DNA of 6,657 nucleotides from NCBI GenBank assembly GCA_021826605.1, contig JAKAZF010000161.1, positions 1 through 6,657 of the forward strand, read 5' to 3'. Shown here piece by piece: positions 1-6,657 of this stretch; position 1 is the first letter of the stretch; each line of letters opens with the position of its first letter. Made by a program: the position numbers and the translations under genes. The notes below the pieces were generated by a model. It did no database searches. It saw only the letters and a program-made list of their open reading frames with translations, and had not been told where the DNA came from. The DNA comes from Planctomycetota bacterium (GTDB taxonomy: Bacteria > Planctomycetota > Phycisphaerae > WQYP01).

Positions 1-69
1 GGCTTCTTAGCGACCTTGGGATCCTTAATTTACATCGCCATTGAATATAAAACGATGATTGGCTTCTAA
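1..69 (+). CDS. 3' end of an unidentified upstream gene, probably membrane protein C-terminus
   Basis: Frame 1 is open from the first base to a TAA at 67-69 and gives 22 residues. They are strongly hydrophobic (L-A-T-L-G-S-L-I-Y-I-A-I), then E-Y-K-T, and the chain ends in M-I-G-F. This resembles the last membrane-spanning segment of an integral membrane protein with a very short tail. Frame 2 is closed within the first nine bases, and the third frame also ends early. The fragment is too short to assign a family, and an open stretch of this length can occur by chance. Its orientation agrees with the genes downstream. Nothing resembling a strong terminator follows it. Confidence 0.35.
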   Translation, partial: GFLATLGSLIYIAIEYKTMIGF

Positions 70-171
70 GTAAAATGGCCGCCATAGATATATTCCGGAA
101 AGTCGCAGCGCCAGCCAACCGGAGTACGGCATTAGCATGGATAAGGTGGCGAAGACATTGGGCGATCCACT

Positions 172-200
172 TTCGCCAATATCGCTAATTCCGATAATAT
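172..200 (+). promoter_or_regulatory. weak sigma70-like promoter candidate ahead of the mreB leader
   Basis: An AT-rich stretch includes GATAAT (193-198, five of six matches to the -10 consensus) and overlapping TAATAT (195-200). TTCGCC at 172-177 is a poor -35, 15 or 17 bases upstream depending on which -10 is used. If used, transcription would begin near 205, just before the SRP-like motif. The -35 match is weak and TTCGCC can also pair with GGCGAA at 148-153, so this is only a candidate. Confidence 0.2.
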
Positions 201-204
201 GGTA

Positions 205-285
205 TGTTATTGTCAGGCCGGAAGGGAGCAGGGAGGGCCGAGTTCGGCGACGCACAAGGATGCAGTGTTTGCCGTAACCGGCCTG
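205..285 (+). ncRNA. SRP RNA-like structured element (candidate)
   Basis: Positions 212-232 read GTCAGG, CCGGAAGG, GAGCAGG. The conserved apical hairpin of bacterial and archaeal SRP RNA (4.5S RNA, ffs) commonly reads GTCAGG-CCC-GGAA-GGG-AGCAG. The window has the same order with one base missing on the 5' side of the GGAA tetraloop, including the CAGG and AGCA sides of the symmetric loop that binds Ffh. Against a standard SRP RNA, the bases just outside the motif (TTGT on the left, GGGA on the right) do not pair, and no long flanking helix joins roughly 160-211 to 233-290. A separate hairpin (235-284) follows instead. This could be a divergent or degenerate SRP RNA, a mimic in the mreB leader, or a coincidental resemblance. 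The ends given are nominal. Confidence 0.35.
235..284 (+). other. long imperfect hairpin in the mreB leader
   Basis: About 20 base pairs form with three single-base bulges. Positions 235-240 pair with 279-284, 242-244 with 276-278, 245-250 with 269-274, and 252-255 with 265-268; the loop is 256-264. Three of the pairs are G-U. The hairpin ends 30 bases before the proposed mreB start and 17 bases before its ribosome binding site. A competing perfect 8-bp pairing joins CAGGCCGG (214-221) to CCGGCCTG (278-285). Forming it would break both the base of this hairpin and the SRP-like motif. Confidence 0.5.
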
Positions 286-301
286 TTCAAGGTTCTGTCG
301 C

Positions 302-305
302 GGAG
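302..305 (+). promoter_or_regulatory. ribosome binding site that decides the mreB start
   Basis: GGAG lies 9 bases before GTG at 315. No comparable purine-rich site precedes ATG 330 or ATG 354; ATG 330 is preceded by a T-run and GATTCG. This favours the GTG start. Confidence 0.5.
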
Positions 306-314
306 CGCTTTGGC

Positions 315-1367
315 GTGTTTTTTGATTCGATGCTGGGTTGGTTTTCCCTCGATATGGGCATAGACCTTGGAACGTGCAACACGTTGGTGTGTGTGCGCGG
401 GCAGGGTATTGTTCTCAACGAACCTTCGGTGGTTGCAGTTAAAAAAGGGACAAATATTGTTTTGCACAACGGCAATGCCGTTGGTCTAGTTGCCAAGGAA
501 ATGCTCGGCAAAACGCCGGGAAATATTACCGCCGTTCGACCGCTTAAAGATGGCGTAATCAGCGATTTTGAAATCACTGAAGCCATGCTCACGTACTTTA
601 TTCGCCGCGTGCATGGTCGGCGCCGGTTTGTGCGACCGCGCGTTGTCATTGCCATCCCATCGGGCATAACCGCCGTTGAAAAGCAGGCGGTATTTCATTC
701 CGCCCTGCAGGCTGAAGCGCGTCGTGTTTATCTCGTCAGCGAACCGATGGCATCCGCCATCGGTGCGGGCCTGCCGATTCGTGAGCCGACCGCCAGCATG
801 ATCGTTGATATCGGCGGCGGCACGACGGAAGTTGCCATTATCAGTCTGGGCGATATGGCGGTGTCCGAATCCATTCGTACCGCCGGTGATAATTTTGATG
901 AAGCCATCATCAACCACATGAAAAAGACATATAACCTGATGATTGGTGAGCAGTTTTCGGAGCGCATAAAAATCGAACTCGGCTCCGCGAGCACCGTTGG
1001 CCCGGAAACGACCATGGAAGTCCGCGGGCGGGATATGATCAGCGGCTTACCGCGCAAATGCATCATCACCAGCGAGGAAATCCGCGAGGCGCTGCTTGAG
1101 CCGATCGGTAAAATCATTGATGCGGTTACCCATACGCTCGAACGGGCGGAACCGGAGTTGGCAGCCGATCTGGTGGAAACCGGCATCACCATGGCCGGTG
1201 GCGGCAGCCTGCTGCGGGGAATTGACAAGGTTATTTCGCAGGCCACCGGCCTGCCGGTGCGCCTGGCGGAAGATCCGTTGACCTGCGTGGCACGCGGAAC
1301 CAACGTACTGCTGGAAAATCTGGAAGATCTCAAGGAAGCCTTGGAATCAGACACCGACGAAATGTGA
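315..1367 (+). CDS. mreB: rod shape-determining protein MreB (actin homologue)
   Basis: MreB polymerises with ATP into filaments under the inner membrane and directs lateral peptidoglycan synthesis. Starting at GTG 315 the protein has 350 residues, close to the 347 of E. coli MreB. The phosphate-1 loop D-L-G-T is at 17-20, L-V-S-E-P-M-A-S-A-I-G-A-G near 140-152, the phosphate-2 loop D-I-G-G-G-T-T-E-V at 165-173, A-G-D-N-F-D-E-A-I near 191-199, and the adenosine motif A-G-G-G-S-L-L-R-G at 294-302. The GTG start gives 15 residues before I-D-L-G-T, against 14 in E. coli, and keeps a hydrophobic N-terminal segment (F-F-D-S-M-L-G-W-F-S) of the kind that anchors MreB to membranes. ATG 330 would leave only 10. 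The frame is open back to ATG 204, but that extension is rich in R and G, lacks MreB similarity and overlaps the structured leader. mreC follows on the same strand. The family call is secure; the start is less so. Confidence 0.96.
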   Translation: MFFDSMLGWFSLDMGIDLGTCNTLVCVRGQGIVLNEPSVVAVKKGTNIVLHNGNAVGLVAKEMLGKTPGNITAVRPLKDGVISDFEITEAMLTYFIRRVHGRRRFVRPRVVIAIPSGITAVEKQAVFHSALQAEARRVYLVSEPMASAIGAGLPIREPTASMIVDIGGGTTEVAIISLGDMAVSESIRTAGDNFDEAIINHMKKTYNLMIGEQFSERIKIELGSASTVGPETTMEVRGRDMISGLPRKCIITSEEIREALLEPIGKIIDAVTHTLERAEPELAADLVETGITMAGGGSLLRGIDKVISQATGLPVRLAEDPLTCVARGTNVLLENLEDLKEALESDTDEM

Positions 1368-1391
1368 TCAGTCCCCTGTGCCGCGCCCAGC

Positions 1392-1427
1392 GGCAGCCCG
1401 CCAGGCTGTCTGACGTGTTAAACAGCC
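1392..1427 (+). other. two mutually exclusive hairpins between mreB and mreC
   Basis: GGCAGCC (1392-1398) can pair with GGCTGTC (1404-1410), with one G-U pair and a 5-base loop. The same GGCTGT (1404-1409) can instead pair perfectly with ACAGCC (1422-1427) around a 12-base loop. Neither is followed by a T-run, so neither looks like a factor-independent terminator. They lie in the 91-nt mreB-mreC spacer and could affect mRNA processing or relative expression, but short pairings of this kind can arise by chance. Confidence 0.3.
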
Positions 1428-1458
1428 GACCGTTCCCGTATGCTTTCCGGAGGAAGGC

Positions 1459-2316
1459 ATGATGAAAATGACTCCGCGAAAGTGGTTCTGGATACTTAAC
1501 TTCGCAGCTTTGGCTACGGTAGTCGTTGGGGCCCGGCACCCGCAAGTGGTTAATCGTCCGCGTGGAATCGCGTCTGACGCCGTTAGAACTTTCGTCGCCC
1601 CGTTTTCATCCATTTTTACCGGCCTGCAAACCGGCGTTAATCGGTTTCTGCATCCGCATCAAAATTCCAGCAGCCGGGTAAACGCCCTGCGTGTTCGTTA
1701 TCAAAATGAAATCGCCATGCTGGTCACACGCATCAGTGACCTGCAAAAGCTTCTGCGCGAAACGCGTGTGATTCATCAGAATTTTCCGGGCCTTTCCGTC
1801 CAGCGGTTAAGAGCGGCCAGTATCGACGGATTTTCCACGGGAAGCGGTGATCAGTGCACACTGGATCAGGGTTGGCGCGATGACAAGGAAATTCGCATTG
1901 GGGATGCAGTGTTGGCCAATCGAGCGGTTATTGGGCGTGTGTCCCATGTTGGACCGGAAACCTGTACGGTGCGTTTGCTGACCGATCCCATGATGAAAGA
2001 AATTGCCGCCATCAGCCGTCCGGTGCGCGCCGGTTTGATCAGCATCGCTCCGCAGGCCCTTATTGAAGGTGCCGGCCCGGGCCGCATGCGTTGTGAATTG
2101 GATCAATCCATTCATGCCATGGCCCCCAAGCCGGGCGATCTGGTGCAGCTTAATGACAACGAATGGCCACAGGCGGTTGCCGGGGCGGTTATCGGTGTTG
2201 TTAAATCTGTGCATCAATCCTCGCGTACGAGTCTGCGTTGGAGCCTGGAAATAACGCCGCGCACGGATGTGCAGCAGATTAGACAGGTCGTAATCGTGCT
2301 TTCCTCCCGCCGGTGA
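1459..2316 (+). CDS. mreC: rod shape-determining protein MreC
   Basis: MreC is a single-pass inner-membrane protein whose periplasmic part links MreB filaments to the peptidoglycan synthases PBP2 and RodA. The 285 residues are typical in length (B. subtilis MreC is about 290). A short basic N-terminus is followed by a membrane segment at about 10-24 (W-F-W-I-L-N-F-A-A-L-A-T-V-V-V), then a likely coiled coil at about 72-105 that mediates dimerisation. A beta-rich domain follows, with the family signature R-A-V-I-G-R-V-S-H-V-G-P at 155-166 and V-R-L-L-T-D-P at 171-177. The C-terminal L-E-I-T-P-R-T-D-V-Q-Q-I-R-Q-V-V-I-V matches the usual MreC ending. GGAGG at 1449-1453 is 5 bases before ATG 1459 and 8 before the overlapping ATG 1462, so either can be the start. 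Pairing with mreB is normal; mreD does not follow. Confidence 0.92.
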   Translation: MMKMTPRKWFWILNFAALATVVVGARHPQVVNRPRGIASDAVRTFVAPFSSIFTGLQTGVNRFLHPHQNSSSRVNALRVRYQNEIAMLVTRISDLQKLLRETRVIHQNFPGLSVQRLRAASIDGFSTGSGDQCTLDQGWRDDKEIRIGDAVLANRAVIGRVSHVGPETCTVRLLTDPMMKEIAAISRPVRAGLISIAPQALIEGAGPGRMRCELDQSIHAMAPKPGDLVQLNDNEWPQAVAGAVIGVVKSVHQSSRTSLRWSLEITPRTDVQQIRQVVIVLSSRR

Positions 2317-2341
2317 ATTCCAAAGAATAGAAATTCAATTA

Positions 2342-2377
2342 CGGTTGCCAGATGTATGCCGTGAACCGCATTTTTTT
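2342..2377 (+). terminator. weak terminator-like element after mreC
   Basis: CGGTT (2342-2346) can pair with AACCG (2364-2368), and a run of seven T (2371-2377) follows two bases later. CAATTA (2336-2341) and TAATTG (2377-2382) add a further AT pairing around the outside. The stem is only 5 bp with a 17-base loop, so the structure is poor for an intrinsic terminator. The T-run and its position between mreC and eno make it the best candidate for the end of the mreBC transcript. Confidence 0.35.
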
Positions 2378-2395
2378 AATTGTTCCGATCCAACC

Positions 2396-3781
<1,386 letters not shown>

Positions 3782-3868
3782 CCCAACCGGTAAACGTATA
3801 TGTCGGGTTTCAGGGCTATTCCGGTATCGGATACGTTCGAGCAAACATTCGTATAACGCTCTCTGGCT

Positions 3869-3938
3869 GCGGCAGGTGGATAGTGGATCGGGTTTTGGCA
3901 CCTCCACGATGCCGCGAGATCATTCTTGCAATGATTTC
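3869..3938 (+). other. tandem hairpins downstream of eno, possible transcript end
   Basis: The first hairpin pairs GCGGCA (3869-3874) with TGCCGC (3910-3915) and GTGGA (3876-3880) with TCCAC (3903-3907), separated by a 1x2 internal loop: 11 pairs in all. Directly adjoining it, 3916-3924 pairs with 3930-3938 over nine pairs, one of them G-U, around the 5-base loop CTTGC. A T-rich stretch (TTCATTT) follows, but there is no clean T-run. The pair lies about 90 bases after the eno stop and could act as a terminator or mRNA-stabilising end; the poor T-tract makes this uncertain. Confidence 0.35.
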
Positions 3939-4258
3939 TTCATTTGGCGCCTGCCGCGGCTGGACGTGACCGGTGCTATTTCCGTGCACAGCGTTAAATT
4001 TCATGCCCGTTTTATCCGTAAAGACCCTACCTTCCGCATGCTTCGTACGGGAGGGAACGGATTTCTGGAACGGCTCGGCACCGGAAGCCGAAGTGAAGCG
4101 CATCAATGGTAAAAAAAATCGCTGTTTTACCCTGCTTCGCTTGCTCAAGGCGGGGTTTGTGAATAACATCACAAGGTAGTAAGTCAGGGGTGAAGTGCCT
4201 GTTGCAGGCCACCCGGTCCTTGCCGAGTCGCGGGTGCTCGCGGGACCAATGCTGTGCT

Positions 4259-4295
4259 GGAGTTCTGGACATGCCATACACAATGGAAAAGGGAG
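4259..4295 (+). promoter_or_regulatory. two competing ribosome binding sites for nuoD
   Basis: GGAG at 4259-4262 lies 8 bases before ATG 4271. GGGAG at 4291-4295 lies 5 bases before ATG 4301. Both starts are in the nuoD frame and both sites are plausible. NuoD conservation begins only at L-N-F-G-P-Q-H-P, so it does not decide between them. Confidence 0.45.
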
Positions 4296-4300
4296 TCTCC

Positions 4301-5551
4301 ATGTTGATGGATGACCCCATGACAACCCCTCAACTTTCGGATAATTCCAATCTTTGGACGCTTAATTTTGGTCCGCAGCACCCGGCTACGCATACGGTCA
4401 TTCGTCTGGTGATGGAAATCGATGGCGAGCGGGTGGTCAAAGTTGTTCCGATTATCGGTTATCTGCACAGTGGATTTGAAAAAAACGCCGAAGTACTGGA
4501 CTTCAATCAGTACATGACCATCGTCAATCGAATGGATTATCTGGCTCCCATGGGCAATGAAATGGCATGGATTCGGGCCGTGGAAATGCTTTTTGGCGTG
4601 GATCCGACACCCCGGTGCAAAGTTTATCGCACCATCCTCGGCGAACTGGCTCGCATTCAAAGTCACCTGCTTTGCGTTGGTGCCGCGGCGTTGGACCTCG
4701 GCGGATTCACGGCGTTCCTCTTTGGATTTAATGAACGCGAACGTGTTTACGACATCATGGAATATGTGACCGGATCGCGATTTCATACCAGTTGGAACCG
4801 CGTCGGCGGTACGATGAAGGACGCCGATGACAATGTGTTTCGTCCGCTGGTTAAGGCATTTATCAATGAATCCCTGCCTCGGGCCATTGATGATGTTGAG
4901 AAACTGCTCAATCGTCTGCGCATATTCATCGACCGTACGCAGGGCATCGGCATTATTTCCCGTGAAGAGGCGGTCAATTGGAGCCTCAGCGGTCCCGTGG
5001 CCAGAGCCAGTGGGGTCATGCGGGACGTACGGAAAGATGATCCTTATTTCTGCTTTCAGGATAACTGGGACGGCAAAGGTGCGCCGGCGGTGAAATTTAA
5101 AGTGCCCATCATGAAAACCGGTGATGTGCTGGCGCGATATCTCGTGCGTCTTGAAGAAATGAAACAATCCATCGAAATCATCCGGCAGCTCATTGATGAT
5201 ATTCCCGGCGGTTCGATGAACGTCAGCCCGGAAGGTAAAGATATATTGCCGCCAAAGTCGGACGTGTATGGTTCCATCGAAGGGTTGATTCAACACTTTG
5301 AACTGGTAATGACCAACCGTGGGTTCAAGCCGCCGGTCGGTGAGGTTTATGGTTGCAGCGAAACCGCCAACGGTGAGCAGGGATTTTATATTGTCAGCGA
5401 GGGCGGAAAAAATCCGTGGCGGGCGCGGTGCCGGCCGCCATCGTTCATTCACTTGAGCGTATTACCTAAAATGATGGAAGGACACACCATATCAGATGTG
5501 GTGGCCGTTTTAGGTTCATTGAATATTATCGCCGCGGAATTGGATCGTTAA
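4301..5551 (+). CDS. nuoD: NADH-quinone oxidoreductase subunit D (49-kDa subunit, Nqo4)
   Basis: NuoD is the large cytoplasmic subunit of respiratory complex I that forms, with NuoB, the quinone-reduction site at the end of the iron-sulfur chain. From ATG 4301 it has 416 residues, normal for the family; ATG 4271 would give 426. The quinone-loop motif G-P-Q-H-P-A-T-H is at 24-31, with the invariant histidines, and R-M-D-Y at 77-80 supplies the tyrosine known to contact the quinone headgroup. I-G-Y-L-H-S-G-F-E-K lies between them; many homologues have H-I-G where this protein has I-I-G. The C-terminus is complete, with R-P-P-S-F-I-H-L, M-M-E-G-H and the final I-I-A-A-E-L-D-R. The [NiFe]-hydrogenase metal cysteines are absent, which excludes a hydrogenase large subunit. 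nuoE begins 14 bases after the stop, so the two are almost certainly cotranscribed. A nuoC gene is not upstream and the protein is not a NuoCD fusion. Confidence 0.96.
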   Translation: MLMDDPMTTPQLSDNSNLWTLNFGPQHPATHTVIRLVMEIDGERVVKVVPIIGYLHSGFEKNAEVLDFNQYMTIVNRMDYLAPMGNEMAWIRAVEMLFGVDPTPRCKVYRTILGELARIQSHLLCVGAAALDLGGFTAFLFGFNERERVYDIMEYVTGSRFHTSWNRVGGTMKDADDNVFRPLVKAFINESLPRAIDDVEKLLNRLRIFIDRTQGIGIISREEAVNWSLSGPVARASGVMRDVRKDDPYFCFQDNWDGKGAPAVKFKVPIMKTGDVLARYLVRLEEMKQSIEIIRQLIDDIPGGSMNVSPEGKDILPPKSDVYGSIEGLIQHFELVMTNRGFKPPVGEVYGCSETANGEQGFYIVSEGGKNPWRARCRPPSFIHLSVLPKMMEGHTISDVVAVLGSLNIIAAELDR

Positions 5552-5565
5552 ACGCAAGGAAAGTT

Positions 5566-6111
5566 ATGGCCTGGATTGTTGAAGACCGCCTGAAGCAGTA
5601 CCAACCCACGCGCAGTGAGCCTTACCTCACCGCTGAGATTAAATCACACATTGAACAGAAATATTTTCCGCGCTATCCGCGTAAGCAGGCGGCACTGCTG
5701 CCGCTGTTTCACACCATCATGCACACCTACGGCTATATCGCGCCGCAGGCCATTGATGAAGCAGCCGAGTTTCTGGGCATCAGTCGTGCGCAGGTTCAGG
5801 ACGCGGTAACCTTTTACGAAGAATTCCGCCTGCAGCCATCGGGCCGATATGTTGTCAATGTATGTCGGTCTATTTCATGCGAACTCTGCGGTCATCAGGC
5901 GGTTCTGAATAAGATTCGGGACGTATTTGGGATTGAACCCGGTGAAACCACGGAAGACAATAAATTCACCGTTTTTGAAGTTGAATGTCTCGGAGCCTGT
6001 GAGCAGGCTCCATGCGCATTGGTGAATGAAGACCTGCACGGTTGTATCAAGCCCGACGCGTTTGCCTCGCATTTGCAGGCCCTGCCCGATCATCCTGCCG
6101 CGGGGCACTGA
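5566..6111 (+). CDS. nuoE: NADH-quinone oxidoreductase subunit E (24-kDa subunit, Nqo2)
   Basis: NuoE is part of the peripheral NADH-oxidising module of complex I and carries the [2Fe-2S] cluster N1a next to the FMN of NuoF. The protein has 181 residues, typical for the family. The N-terminal helical part (about 20-90) contains the usual Q-A-A-L-L-P-L-F and T-F-Y-E-E-F patterns. The thioredoxin-like domain holds the four cluster ligands: C100 and C105 (C-x4-C in V-C-R-S-I-S-C) and C141 and C145 (C-x3-C in E-C-L-G-A-C). All four are present, so the cluster should form. AAGGA at 5556-5560 lies 5 bases before the ATG. The gap after nuoD is only 14 bases, while 105 bases with hairpins separate it from nuoF. 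Confidence 0.96.
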   Translation: MAWIVEDRLKQYQPTRSEPYLTAEIKSHIEQKYFPRYPRKQAALLPLFHTIMHTYGYIAPQAIDEAAEFLGISRAQVQDAVTFYEEFRLQPSGRYVVNVCRSISCELCGHQAVLNKIRDVFGIEPGETTEDNKFTVFEVECLGACEQAPCALVNEDLHGCIKPDAFASHLQALPDHPAAGH

Positions 6112-6114
6112 TCA

Positions 6115-6155
6115 GGCGGTGAATTGCATACACCGCCGCGGATAAAAACCCGCGG
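6115..6155 (+). other. overlapping GC-rich hairpins between nuoE and nuoF
   Basis: GGCGGTG (6115-6121) pairs perfectly with CACCGCC (6131-6137) around a 9-base loop, starting three bases after the nuoE stop. CCGCGG (6136-6141) pairs perfectly with CCGCGG (6150-6155) around an 8-base AT-rich loop. The two share bases 6136-6137, so full forms cannot coexist. The second is followed by TTGTCTTT, which is not a clean T-run. A role in mRNA stability, processing or partial termination within the nuo operon is possible but inferred. Confidence 0.55.
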
Positions 6156-6216
6156 TTGTCTTTGGGTAAACAGGGTAAGACTTCCGTGCGTGAACGGTTA
6201 AAGGAAAGGTTAAATT

Positions 6217-6657
6217 ATGGCGTTTGCCGGCCCAGTTCTGCTTAAGCGTATTCCGGATGATCCCGCGAAGCGCAAACTCATTAACATAGAAGAATATATT
6301 GCCACCGGAGGGTATGAATCTCTCCGTAAAGCGCAAAGCATGACGCCCGATCAGATCATCCAACTGGTCATTGATTCCAATTTGCGCGGGCGCGGTGGAG
6401 CGGGTTTTCCGTGTGGTTCCAAATGGAAATTTTTGCCCAAGGATATTCACCCGCGTTATCTGGCCGTAAATTTTGATGAATCCGAGCCGGGCACATTCAA
6501 AGACCGATATCTGACCGATTATGATCCGCATGTGTTGCTCGAAGGTATTGCCATTGCGGCGTATACCAACCGTATCGCGGTCAGTTATATCTATATACGT
6601 GGTGAATACCACCGGCAGGCCAGGATTCTGGAAAAGGCTCTGGAAGAAGCCTATGCC
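6217..6657 (+). CDS. nuoF: NADH-quinone oxidoreductase subunit F (51-kDa subunit, Nqo1), 5' part
   Basis: NuoF binds NADH and FMN, carries the [4Fe-4S] cluster N3, and is the electron entry point of complex I. The window holds the first 147 codons; the frame is open to the last base, and the family is normally over 400 residues long. The FMN-binding glycine-rich loop R-G-R-G-G-A-G-F-P-C-G-S-K-W is at about 57-70, with C and S where many homologues read T-G-L. N-F-D-E-S-E-P-G-T-F-K-D-R follows at about 84-96 and keeps the N, D, E and S residues that contact FMN. Y-I-Y-I-R-G-E-Y near 123-130 is also characteristic. The cluster-binding cysteines lie beyond the window. AAGG at 6206-6209, within a longer purine run, is 7 bases before ATG 6217. 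It follows nuoE in the usual order. Confidence 0.95.
   Translation, partial: MAFAGPVLLKRIPDDPAKRKLINIEEYIATGGYESLRKAQSMTPDQIIQLVIDSNLRGRGGAGFPCGSKWKFLPKDIHPRYLAVNFDESEPGTFKDRYLTDYDPHVLLEGIAIAAYTNRIAVSYIYIRGEYHRQARILEKALEEAYA

Larger units (their letters stand above)
3782..4300 (+). other. 519-nt gap between eno and nuoD, no recognised gene, rich in inverted repeats
   Basis: No recognised protein is seen in any frame, and nothing resembles NuoC, which usually precedes NuoD. No tRNA cloverleaf or mobile-element end was found. Possible stems include 3831-3835 with 3850-3854, 3869-3880 with 3903-3915, 3916-3924 with 3930-3938, 4030-4036 with 4048-4054 (one G-U), 4108-4114 with 4125-4131 (GGTAAAA with TTTTACC), and 4215-4219 with 4243-4247 enclosing 4224-4227 with 4237-4240. 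The gap must contain the end of the eno transcript and probably the start of the nuo transcript, but no convincing promoter was found. A 58-residue + strand frame (ATG 4003 to TAG 4179) and a longer minus-strand frame (4325 to 3816) are open here but lack start signals and family similarity. Confidence 0.5.

Noticed and set aside
25..255. A 76-residue minus-strand open frame before mreB
   Set aside because: No start signal or family similarity; it runs antisense across the SRP-like motif and the probable mreB promoter region.
204..314. N-terminal extension of MreB from ATG 204
   Set aside because: Not like any known MreB N-terminus, and it coincides with the structured leader; GTG 315 has the better ribosome binding site and length.
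3826..3860. GTTCGAG resembling a tRNA T-loop
   Set aside because: No acceptor, D or anticodon arms can be placed around it on either strand; the nearby ATACG/CGTAT stem is a simple hairpin.
4110..4131. GGTAAAA...TTTTACC with a run of eight A, resembling a minus-strand terminator
   Set aside because: The stem is AT-rich and the A-run falls within the stem and loop rather than after a GC-rich stem, so it does not have terminator architecture; no minus-strand gene is present.
3973..4179. A small + strand frame (GTG 3973 or ATG 4003 to TAG 4179)
   Set aside because: No ribosome binding site and no recognisable motif; it covers two of the inverted repeats.
3816..4325. A 169-residue minus-strand open frame spanning the eno-nuoD gap
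   Set aside because: It starts at TTG with no ribosome binding site, runs into the nuoD start, and has no recognisable domain. It is not fully excluded, because it covers an otherwise empty gap.
4184..5452. A 422-residue open frame on the minus strand opposite nuoD
   Set aside because: It lies almost wholly antisense to a highly conserved nuoD, shows no family pattern, and reflects the codon composition of nuoD.

Overview
The window is ordinary bacterial chromosome, and every recognised gene lies on the + strand. In order it holds the last codons of an unidentified gene, mreB and mreC (cell-shape cytoskeleton), eno (enolase), and nuoD, nuoE and the first 147 codons of nuoF (respiratory complex I). 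The style of the proteins suggests a member of the Planctomycetota, most likely Phycisphaerae-like: MreB has a D-M-G-I-D-L-G-T-C-N-T start, NuoD is of the Thermus-like I-G-Y-L-H-S-G-F-E-K type, and NuoF carries N-F-D-E-S-E-P-G-T-F-K-D-R. This placement rests on remembered family style, not a database comparison, and is uncertain. Base composition looks moderate, slightly above 50% GC by eye.

Positions 1-314: an upstream reading frame ends at 69. A 245-nt leader before mreB follows. It contains a near-perfect copy of the conserved apical motif of SRP RNA (212-232), followed at once by a long imperfect hairpin (235-284). This is the least explained part of the window.

Positions 315-2316: mreB most likely starts at a GTG at 315 rather than at any ATG. 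mreC follows after 91 nt. No mreD, PBP2 or rodA gene comes next. A weak terminator-like element (2342-2377) and a possible promoter (2396-2423) separate the mre pair from eno.

Positions 2489-3781: eno encodes a full-length enolase with all catalytic and metal-binding residues present. A 519-nt gap (3782-4300) without a recognisable gene follows. It is rich in inverted repeats.

Positions 4301-6657: nuoD, nuoE and nuoF form an apparent operon encoding the quinone-site subunit and the NADH-oxidising module. nuoA, nuoB and nuoC are not upstream, so the complex I genes are split at nuoD. nuoE and nuoF are separated by 105 nt holding two overlapping GC-rich hairpins.

I found no mobile element, CRISPR array, tRNA or rRNA, and no clearly novel protein system. 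The items most worth checking are non-coding: the SRP-like motif and leader structure before mreB, the structured eno-nuoD gap, and the nuoE-nuoF hairpins.
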